Assembly (NCBI RefSeq): GCF_018141105.1
Contig: NZ_CP054839.1
Coordinates: forward strand, 1,488,001 to 1,552,000
Direction of reading: 5' to 3'
DNA length: 64,000 nt
DNA from: Saccharopolyspora erythraea
GTDB taxonomy: Bacteria; Actinomycetota; Actinomycetes; Mycobacteriales; Pseudonocardiaceae
Position 1 is the first letter of the stretch. The number at the start of each line of letters is the position of its first letter. Shown here piece after piece: positions 24,527 to 30,891 of this stretch. Position numbers and translations under genes: made by a program. The notes beneath the pieces are model-generated. The model made no database searches. It was not told where the DNA came from and was given only the letters and a program-made list of their open reading frames with translations.

Positions 24527-26202
24527 TCGGTTCCCTTCCCGGTTGCGCTGCTGCCGGTCGCACCCTGCCGGAGGGTGCGCCGCAGGATCTTCCCGGTGGC
24601 GGTCTTGGGCAGCTCGTCGAGGATCTCGACGCTGCGCGGGTACTTGTAGGCCGCCATCCGCTGCTTGCAGTGCTCGGACAGTTCCTCGCCGGTCGCCCGC
24701 GCGCCGTCGCGGAGGCTGACGAAGGCCTTGACCGTCTCTCCTCGGTAGGCGTCCGGCACGCCGACCACCGCGGCCTCCCGTACCGCGGGGTGGGAGTAGA
24801 GGACGTCCTCGACCTCCCGGGGCCAGACCTTGAACCCGGAGGCGTTGATCATGTCCTTCTTGCGGTCGACGACGTAGAACCAGCCCTGCGGGTCCATGAA
24901 CCCGACGTCACCGGTGTAAAGGCGGCCGTCCCGGATGCCCGCCCTGGTCTCCTCCGGCTTGTTCCAGTAGGCCGGCACCACCATCGGCCCCTCGATGACG
25001 ATCTCGCCGACCTCGCCGACCGGCAGGTCCCGGCCGTCGTCGTCGACGATGCGCAGAACGGTGTTGAAGGTGGGCAGGCCGACGCTGAGCGTGCCGGACT
25101 CCTCGTGAACCGGCGCTTCCAGGTGGCTCGGCACCGAGGTCGCGGTGGCGGTGGTCTCGGTCAGGCCGTAGCCGTTGTGGATGTAGTGACCGAAGAGCTC
25201 GCGGAACCGCTCGACCACCGCCGACGGCAGCGGCGCGCCTCCGGAGAAGACGTGTTCGAGCGAGGAGAAGTGGCCTGCGCTGACATCGGGGTGGTTCATC
25301 AGCGCCATGTAGGCGGTGGACGGTCCGATCATGTAGTCGGGCCGGTGCTCTTCGAGCGCGTCGAGCACGACACCGGCCTCGAACCGGTAGGCCAGGTCCA
25401 GCCTGCCGCCCAGGGCGATCGCCGCGCCGAGCTGGCAGACCATGCCGGTGATGTGGAACAGCGGCGCCAGCGCGAAGAAGCCCGGCGCCTCCCGGCCCGC
25501 GCGGGCCTTGAACCCGGCGCAGTTGAAAGCCAGGTTGCCGTGGGTGTTGGTGGCGCCCTTGGGCACGCCGCTGGTGCCCGAGGTGTAGACCAGCAGCGCG
25601 ACGTCGTCCCCGGAGACCGCCACCTCCGGTCGCGGACCGCCCTCGCGCGCCGCCTCGAGCAGGTCGGCGGCGTCCGCGGCGGGGCTGCGGCGGTGACCGG
25701 CGAACAGCCGTTCGTCGTCGCGGGTCTGCAGGTCGAGGTCGCTGGTGGTCACGGCGATGCCGGTGCCGGCGTCGCGGGCCACCTCGCCCAGCACGTCGTG
25801 CCAGCCGCGCTCGGAGGAGACCACCGCGGCGGGGCGGGCGTCGGCGAGGATCCGGGTCAGCTCGTGCGAGCGGTACATCGGGTTCAGCGGCACCACGATC
25901 GCGCCGGCCTTCCAGCCCGCGAGCACGGCGATCACGAACTGCGGGACGTTCTGCAGGTAGACCGCCATCCGGTCGCCCGCGGCCAGGCCGCGACGGGCCA
26001 GGTGGCCCGCGAGTCCGTCGCTGAGCTCGTCGAGCTCGCGGTAGGTCAGCCGCCCGTCGAAGTAGGTCGTGGCGACCCGGTCCGGGTGCCGCGCGACGCT
26101 CGCGGCGAACATCGCGAGCAGGGTGTCGTGCTCGGGAACCAGCTCGGACGGCAGGTCCCCGTAGAGAGCCAGCCAGGGCCGTTCGTCGTACGCGCTGACC
26201 AA
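24523..26202 (-). CDS. Fatty-acid/acyl-CoA ligase (AMP-binding, FadD-like)
   Basis: 559 residues. Adenylate-forming motifs in order: LLVYTSGTSGVPKGATNTH (P-loop, near residue 205), NGYGLTETTA, YTGDVGFMDPQGWFYVVDRKKDMI, and PKTATGKILRRTLR with the catalytic lysine near the C terminus. It activates an acid with ATP and CoA. The start is TTG at 26200-26202, chosen because GGAGGT lies about 7 bases before it. The exact ACCGAC-CA-GTCGGT palindrome at 26222-26235 is directly upstream. It heads the ligase-SDR-SDR unit and probably feeds acyl-CoA to the co-regulated operon at 9.95-16.4 kb. Confidence 0.94.
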   Translation of the reverse strand: MVSAYDERPWLALYGDLPSELVPEHDTLLAMFAASVARHPDRVATTYFDGRLTYRELDELSDGLAGHLARRGLAAGDRMAVYLQNVPQFVIAVLAGWKAGAIVVPLNPMYRSHELTRILADARPAAVVSSERGWHDVLGEVARDAGTGIAVTTSDLDLQTRDDERLFAGHRRSPAADAADLLEAAREGGPRPEVAVSGDDVALLVYTSGTSGVPKGATNTHGNLAFNCAGFKARAGREAPGFFALAPLFHITGMVCQLGAAIALGGRLDLAYRFEAGVVLDALEEHRPDYMIGPSTAYMALMNHPDVSAGHFSSLEHVFSGGAPLPSAVVERFRELFGHYIHNGYGLTETTATATSVPSHLEAPVHEESGTLSVGLPTFNTVLRIVDDDGRDLPVGEVGEIVIEGPMVVPAYWNKPEETRAGIRDGRLYTGDVGFMDPQGWFYVVDRKKDMINASGFKVWPREVEDVLYSHPAVREAAVVGVPDAYRGETVKAFVSLRDGARATGEELSEHCKQRMAAYKYPRSVEILDELPKTATGKILRRTLRQGATGSSATGKGTE

Positions 26203-26220
26203 CGCGCCACCTCCATTCGA

Positions 26221-26236
26221 GACCGACCAGTCGGTA
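26221..26236 (-). promoter_or_regulatory. Predicted TetR operator and promoter of the acyl-CoA ligase operon
   Basis: GACCGACCAGTCGGTA contains ACCGAC-CA-GTCGGT, identical in reverse complement to the core at 22183-22196. A TTGACT -35-like hexamer (minus strand, 26243-26248) lies just upstream, so the operator would cover the -10 region. The start codon is 19 bases downstream. Confidence 0.8.
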
Positions 26237-26342
26237 CGGGCCAGTCAACGACGCTCGGCGGCTCGCGTCAACCCTGACGCGGCGACCGTGCTCCGACCGG
26301 CGCAACCTCGGCTTCCCGATGCTCTCGAACCTTGACGAGGAA

Positions 26343-26358
26343 AGTGGTCTAGTCCATT
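26343..26358 (+). promoter_or_regulatory. DasR-type operator (dre site)
   Basis: AGTGGTCTAGTCCATT matches the dre consensus of the GlcNAc-responsive GntR regulator DasR (A-C/G-TGGTCTAGACCA-C/G-T) at most positions. It is centred about 45 bases before the chitinase start. DasR controls chitinases in streptomycetes, so repression relieved by glucosamine phosphates is likely. Confidence 0.75.
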
Positions 26359-26395
26359 TTTGTGATTCAGGTCTCGCCCTAGCCCCGGAGGCACC

Positions 26396-27412
26396 ATGCC
26401 CAACCGAAAGCCCTTGACCGTCGCCGCACTGGCCTGCGCCCTGGCGATCACGCCGGCCGCCGCCCAGGCGGCCACCACCCCCGACGCCGCACCCGCGACA
26501 GCCGCGAGCGCCGCGCCGGCACTGCCCAAGCACCAGCTCACCGGCTACTGGCAGAACTTCGTCAACAACGCCAAGCCGCTGCGCGTGAGTGACATCTCGG
26601 ACGATTACGACCTCATCGCGCTGGCGTTCGCCAACGCCGACCCCGCCCGGCCCGGCGCGGTCACCTTCGGCGTCGACCCGCAACTCGCCGGCGCGCTCGG
26701 CGGCTACACCGACGCCGACCTCAAAGCCGACATCGCGGCCAAGAAAGCGGCGGGCAAGGCATTCGTCCTCTCCGTCGGCGGCGAGCGGGGCAATGTGGAC
26801 CTGAGCAGCCCGGCAAACGCGTCGAACTTCGTGGATTCGGTAGGAAAAATACTTACCGACTACGGCATAGACGGGTTGGACATTGACCTGGAACACGGGC
26901 TGAACGTGCCCAACACAGCAAGTGCAATCCGGCAACTTCGCGAAAAGATGGGCCCGGACTTTCACCTGACGATGGCTCCGCAGACTCTCGACGTGCAGCC
27001 CGGCGGCTCATACCTGCAGCTCATCGAGCAGGTCAAGGATCTTGTGACGGTCGTGCACACGCAGTACTACAACTCCGGTTCGATGAACGGCTGCGACGGC
27101 GGTGTCCACAGTCAGGGCTCAGTGGACTTCATCACCGCACAGGCGTGCATACTCCTCGAAATCCTTCGGCCCGAGCAGGTTTCCCTCGGCCTGCCCGCCT
27201 CGCCCTCGGCGGCCGGCAGCGGCTACGTCGACCCGTCGGTGATCGGCAACGCCCTCGACTGCCTGACCGCGATGACCGACTGCGGCAGCTTCCGCCCAGC
27301 TCAGGGCCACCCCGGACTCAGCGGGGTGATGACGTGGTCGATCAACTGGGACGCCACCAGCGGGGGCGCGTTCTCCAACCCCGTTCGTGCGCACCTTGAT
27401 TCACTCCCGTAA
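26396..27412 (+). CDS. Secreted glycoside hydrolase family 18 chitinase
   Basis: 338 residues. Signal peptide at residues 1-25 (basic start, hydrophobic TVAALACALAITPAAA, AQA cut). An Ala/Pro linker follows, then a TIM barrel with LTGYWQNF, FVLSVGGERG, and the GH18 catalytic motif DGLDIDLEHG (proton-donor Glu in DxDxE). It hydrolyses chitin outside the cell. It has no chitin-binding domain. Between about 26830 and 27170 the codons are less GC-biased than in neighbouring genes (for example AAAATACTT), hinting at mosaic or foreign origin. A DasR-like operator lies upstream. I place it with bacterial single-domain GH18 enzymes. Confidence 0.94.
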   Translation: MPNRKPLTVAALACALAITPAAAQAATTPDAAPATAASAAPALPKHQLTGYWQNFVNNAKPLRVSDISDDYDLIALAFANADPARPGAVTFGVDPQLAGALGGYTDADLKADIAAKKAAGKAFVLSVGGERGNVDLSSPANASNFVDSVGKILTDYGIDGLDIDLEHGLNVPNTASAIRQLREKMGPDFHLTMAPQTLDVQPGGSYLQLIEQVKDLVTVVHTQYYNSGSMNGCDGGVHSQGSVDFITAQACILLEILRPEQVSLGLPASPSAAGSGYVDPSVIGNALDCLTAMTDCGSFRPAQGHPGLSGVMTWSINWDATSGGAFSNPVRAHLDSLP

Positions 27413-27424
27413 CAAGTGGCGATC

Positions 27425-27471
27425 ACAACGGGGTGATCGACAACCGATACGTGGAAAGGTCACCCCGTTGT
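27425..27471 (+). terminator. Inverted repeat after the chitinase gene
   Basis: ACAACGGGGTGA at 27425-27436 and its exact complement at 27460-27471, with a 23-base loop. It begins 12 bases after the chitinase stop and precedes the toxin-antitoxin genes. It is probably a terminator; a 12-bp perfect repeat could also bind the antitoxin. Confidence 0.55.
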
Positions 27472-27581
27472 AACTCGTCGACGCTGTCACCGCGTGCATT
27501 CTTCTTGCTACTAGTAGTGATTTTTCGCACCAGGCGCACGATGGCGCACACCTTTCGCGGGAATCGCGGTATCCTGGGGCC

Positions 27582-28166
27582 ATGACAGCCGCGTTGGAGA
27601 CAGTGCTGGCCCGCGCCGGATTGAAGGTGACGGCCAGCCAATTCCTCTCCCTTGTCGAGGACGCAGCCAAGAAGCTGACTTCGCCCCCGACCGACCCCGC
27701 GGCGCACTTCTCCGCCGCCGAACGCCTCGCGCTCACCGACGCTGGTCTGGACCTCGCGCCGCTGGCGGACACCGAAGTGGACCCGCGCGCCCGGACCGTC
27801 GCCGAGCAGGCCGTGCTGCGCGACACCGCGCTGTCGGTCAACCAGGCCGCCGAGCGGATCGGGGTGGACAGCAGCCGCATCCGCCACCGCATCGGCGACC
27901 GCAGGCTGATCGGCTGGAAGGACCGCGGCGGCTGGCGGCTGCCCGCGTGGCAGTTCAGCGACAGCGACGTGCTGCCGGGACTGGAGACCGTGCTGGCAGC
28001 GATGCCCATCGACCAGCCCGCGCTGGTGCTGGCCAACTTCATGGCGACCCCGCAGGAGGACCTCGAGATCGGCGAACGGGCAGTCAGCCCGCGCGAGTGG
28101 CTGCTGGCAGGCGGCAGCCCGCGCCAGGTGGCGGACCTCGCCACGACCATCGGCATGCCCGCCTAG
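27582..28166 (+). CDS. Antitoxin-like protein of a RES-domain toxin-antitoxin pair
   Basis: 194 residues. The middle has a helix-turn-helix-like stretch, LSVNQAAERIGVDSSRIRHRI (about residues 85-105), then a winged segment GGWRLPAWQF. The end PREWLLAGGSPRQVADLATTIG resembles the toxin-binding tail of Xre/MbcA/ParS antitoxins (DUF2384). It sits 42 bases upstream of a RES-domain gene, the standard antitoxin-then-toxin order. It probably binds the toxin and represses its own promoter. A 10-bp palindrome CTACTAGTAG at 27508-27517 is a candidate operator. The function is inferred from gene pairing and motif likeness. Confidence 0.85.
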   Translation: MTAALETVLARAGLKVTASQFLSLVEDAAKKLTSPPTDPAAHFSAAERLALTDAGLDLAPLADTEVDPRARTVAEQAVLRDTALSVNQAAERIGVDSSRIRHRIGDRRLIGWKDRGGWRLPAWQFSDSDVLPGLETVLAAMPIDQPALVLANFMATPQEDLEIGERAVSPREWLLAGGSPRQVADLATTIGMPA

Positions 28167-28208
28167 TCCGACGCCCGACGCCGACGAGACGACTCCAGGA
28201 ACCCCCAA

Positions 28209-28865
28209 TTGGCACGGCTCCCCCAGCCGCCCGCGCCCGCAGTGCTGCAGGCCATGCTCCGGCGAACCGAGGACGTCATAGCGGTACCCGCCGGGACCAG
28301 GCTGGTTCGCGTGTTCACCTCAGGTGGCAACCATCCCCAGCAGTGGGACACCTTCCGCTACGCGGGCCCGCTGCCGCACGCGCGCTTCGACCCGCACGTC
28401 CCCAACCAGCAGGGCGGTCCGACGGTCACCCGCGAGCACGGCGTGCTCTACTTCTCGCTGTCGGTGCGCACCTGCATCGCCGAGGTCTTCCAGGCCACCT
28501 CCACTGTGGACCGGCGGACGCGCAGCCCGCACCTGGTGCTGTTCCGGCCGCGCCGCACGCTGCGGCTGCTGGACCTGTCCGGGCTGTGGCCGACCCGCGC
28601 CGGCGCGTCGCAGGCCATCAGCAGCGGCCCCAAGGAGCGCACCCAGGCGTGGGCGCGCAGCATCCGCGCCGCCTACCCCGAGCTGGACGGGCTCTGGTAC
28701 CGGTCCTCGATGGACGCGGGCAACCCGTCGATCTGCCTGTGGGACCCGCCGTCGGCCAGCGCGCTGCCGGAGTCGCCGGACGTGCTGCTGCCGCTCAACC
28801 ACCCGGGCCTCGACGTCCCGCTGGGCCGGGTCTGCAAGGAACTGAGCTACACGCTGCTCGACTGA
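28209..28865 (+). CDS. RES-domain protein, probable NAD-degrading toxin
   Basis: 218 residues. The RES fold is marked by an N-terminal Arg (RLVRVF), RFDP..., GVLYFSLSVRTCIAEVFQ with the conserved Glu, and a later Ser in WYRSSMDAGN. Characterised relatives (MbcT, Xre-RES systems) deplete NAD+. The start is TTG 28209-28211; an AGGAA lies about 10 bases upstream. It pairs with the upstream antitoxin-like gene. A strong hairpin follows and is shared with terC on the other strand. I am confident of the family; toxicity is inferred. Confidence 0.88.
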   Translation: MARLPQPPAPAVLQAMLRRTEDVIAVPAGTRLVRVFTSGGNHPQQWDTFRYAGPLPHARFDPHVPNQQGGPTVTREHGVLYFSLSVRTCIAEVFQATSTVDRRTRSPHLVLFRPRRTLRLLDLSGLWPTRAGASQAISSGPKERTQAWARSIRAAYPELDGLWYRSSMDAGNPSICLWDPPSASALPESPDVLLPLNHPGLDVPLGRVCKELSYTLLD

Positions 28866-28935
28866 GGCCGAGTCCCGGCGGCAGCCCGCCCTGCTCCGAC
28901 CGGCATCCCTCCTGGAGGGACGGTGCCGAACACGA

Positions 28936-28971
28936 CGGCGGCGCCGCGGAAACAGTTCCGCGGCGCCGCCG
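28936..28971. terminator. Bidirectional terminator hairpin
   Basis: Perfect 16-bp arms at 28936-28951 and 28956-28971 with a 4-base ACAG loop. It lies between the convergent RES gene (ends 28865) and terC (ends 28985), so it probably stops transcription from both sides. Confidence 0.8.
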
Positions 28972-28984
28972 GATCGTGCGGGGG

Positions 28985-30016
28985 TCAGGCGCGGCCGCTC
29001 TCCGACTGCTGCGCCTCGACCTCGTCCTTCTTCGACTTGGCCAGGCTGGCCCAGGTCGTGATCGCCAGGACCACCACGATGACGCCAAGCGACATCCAGT
29101 TGTTGATCTCCAGCCACTCCGGCACCAGGTGGTACTCGTGCAGGGCGTGCAGGATCAGCTTGAAGCCGATGAAGCCGAGGATCACCGCGAGCCCGATCGA
29201 CAGGTAGACCAGCTTGTCGACCAGGCCGCCGAGCAGGAAGTACAGCTGGCGCAGACCCATCAGCGCGAAGGCGTTGGCCGCGAAGACCAGGAACGGGTCC
29301 TGGGTGATGCCGAAGATCGCCGGGATGGAGTCCACGGCGAACAGCAGGTCGGCGCTGCCGATGGCGACGATGACCACGAACATCGGCGTCAGGTAGCGCT
29401 TGCCGTCGATCTTCTTCGACATCTTGGTGCCGTCGTAGTCCTCGGTAACCGGGTAGATCTTGCGGACCCAGCGGACGACCGCGTTCTCCTTGTACTCCTC
29501 TTCCTCGTCCTTCTTGCGGACCATGCCGATGGCCGTCCACAGCAGGAAGCCGCCGAAGAGGAAGAAGATCCACACGAACTTGGCGATCAGCGCCGCGCCC
29601 ACGGCGATGAAGACACCGCGCATCACCAGCGCGAGCAGGATGCCGATCAGCAGGACGCGGTGCTGGTGGATCGAGGGGACCGCGAAGCTGGACATGATCA
29701 CCATGAAGATGAACAGGTTGTCCACGCTCAGCGAATACTCGGTTATGTATCCGGTGAAATACTCTATGGCGAAGTGCGCGTCACCGAAGATCCAGACCCC
29801 GATGCCGAACAGGATCGCGCATCCCACGTAGAAGCAGACCCACTTGGCGGCTTCCTTGGTGGTCACCTCGTGCGGTTTGCGGTCGACGATGACCAGGTCG
29901 AGAATCAGCAGGACGGCCAAGCCGCCCAACGTCGCCGCCCACACCCACCAATGCACGTGCATCGTGTCGACCGCGACGGGCTTCACGTTCTGGGCCAACA
30001 CCACGTCGGCGCCCAT
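28985..30016 (-). CDS. TerC-family metal exporter (probable Mn(II) efflux)
   Basis: 343 residues with about nine membrane helices. Family motifs: EYSLSVDNLFIF (acidic metal-site helix), GSADLLFAVDSIPAIFGIT and NAFALMGLRQLYFLL. TerC/Alx/MeeF proteins export manganese or load it onto exported proteins. A cytoplasmic loop has a DEEEEY acidic stretch. ATG 30014-30016 is preceded by GGAGGTGATCC, a near-full match to the 16S anti-Shine-Dalgarno end. The leader looks like a manganese riboswitch (next entry), which strongly supports a manganese role. The gene is convergent with the RES gene. Confidence 0.94.
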   Translation of the reverse strand: MGADVVLAQNVKPVAVDTMHVHWWVWAATLGGLAVLLILDLVIVDRKPHEVTTKEAAKWVCFYVGCAILFGIGVWIFGDAHFAIEYFTGYITEYSLSVDNLFIFMVIMSSFAVPSIHQHRVLLIGILLALVMRGVFIAVGAALIAKFVWIFFLFGGFLLWTAIGMVRKKDEEEEYKENAVVRWVRKIYPVTEDYDGTKMSKKIDGKRYLTPMFVVIVAIGSADLLFAVDSIPAIFGITQDPFLVFAANAFALMGLRQLYFLLGGLVDKLVYLSIGLAVILGFIGFKLILHALHEYHLVPEWLEINNWMSLGVIVVVLAITTWASLAKSKKDEVEAQQSESGRA

Positions 30017-30021
30017 GGATC

Positions 30022-30160
30022 ACCTCCGGTTCAGGGCATGCGCCGGGGACCGGAGGTCTCTTCCACCAGCCGCGGCCGGTCGGCGGCACCGGGCGCGCCC
30101 CGGCGTGAGCTGCGGGCGAAACCGTGATGACGATGCCGTCGCGAAGGAATACTCCCCTCC
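30022..30160 (-). promoter_or_regulatory. yybP-ykoY-type (Mn2+) riboswitch with a ribosome-site-masking switch
   Basis: Read on the minus strand, the terC leader has GGGGAGUA (complement of 30150-30157), then CGUCAUCACGG about 20 bases later, and GAAGAGACCUCCGG (complement of 30050-30063), the conserved blocks of the yybP-ykoY aptamer. The 3' block ACCUCCGGU (30049-30057) is perfectly complementary to ACCGGAGGU (30022-30030), which contains the terC Shine-Dalgarno. Metal binding would keep ACCUCC in the aptamer and free the ribosome site, a translational ON switch. The assignment is by eye against known consensus blocks. Confidence 0.8.
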
Positions 30161-30891
30161 ACAACCTTGCCAAGATTGTCACTTATGTACCGGCTCGCAC
30201 ACCACCCGGGGTGACCATCGGCACCGAATGTCAGCACCCGGCGACCGTACGAGGCGCCGCCCGGGCTGGCAATGCCGTGCCCAGCGGTTCACACCGTCGG
30301 CGGGCGAACACGCAGCGTTGACGAGACGGCCGATGCGCAGGGCGCCGGGAGGGAGCGAACACCGGCCGATCGGCAGGTCCCGGCGCGGCTGGTCCGCGAG
30401 GGACAGGGGGCCGGCTGGCCACTCGGCGCGGAGCGTTGGCTTCCCGGGAAGACCGAGCGACAGGCGGCAGGGCGTCGGCCGGCCTGGAACGCACCGATGG
30501 CGCCCGGTGGACGCTCGACGCGTCTCCGCGCCCGGGTCCGCGAGGAGAGGTGAACGTCACGCCGAGCCGGAGCATCGTGCCCACTCCGCGGGAATCGGCG
30601 GGAAACCGCAGCGCCGGCGGACGGGAAAATTTCCGACGCCGGACACCGCTGGGATTTTTCCTTGATCGTCTCGGTTCCGGCATTGATCGAACGCGTGGTT
30701 GACTGGTTATGATCACGCCCGCCGGTCGGCCGAGGCCGCCCGGCCCGCACGCGGGGATGCGGCGACGACCTCACCCACTCGGGCGAGAAACGACTCGTCC
30801 GGTTGCTGTTTGGTCTCTGGTTCATAGCGTCTTCGTCTTCGCCCGCGTCTGGATGGAACTGGTGCCGCTGTCTTCACCTAGTGTCGGCTTC
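30161..30891. other. Intergenic region, about 730 bp
   Basis: I see no convincing gene on either strand; the open frames here are GC-driven and have no family likeness. It holds the terC promoter side near 30161-30200. A possible plus-strand promoter for the hydrolase-ABC fusion gene is TTGATC (30683-30688) and TATGAT (30708-30713), 19 bases apart. Another -10-like TAGTGT lies at 30879-30884, just before the GTG at 30892. Confidence 0.45.
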
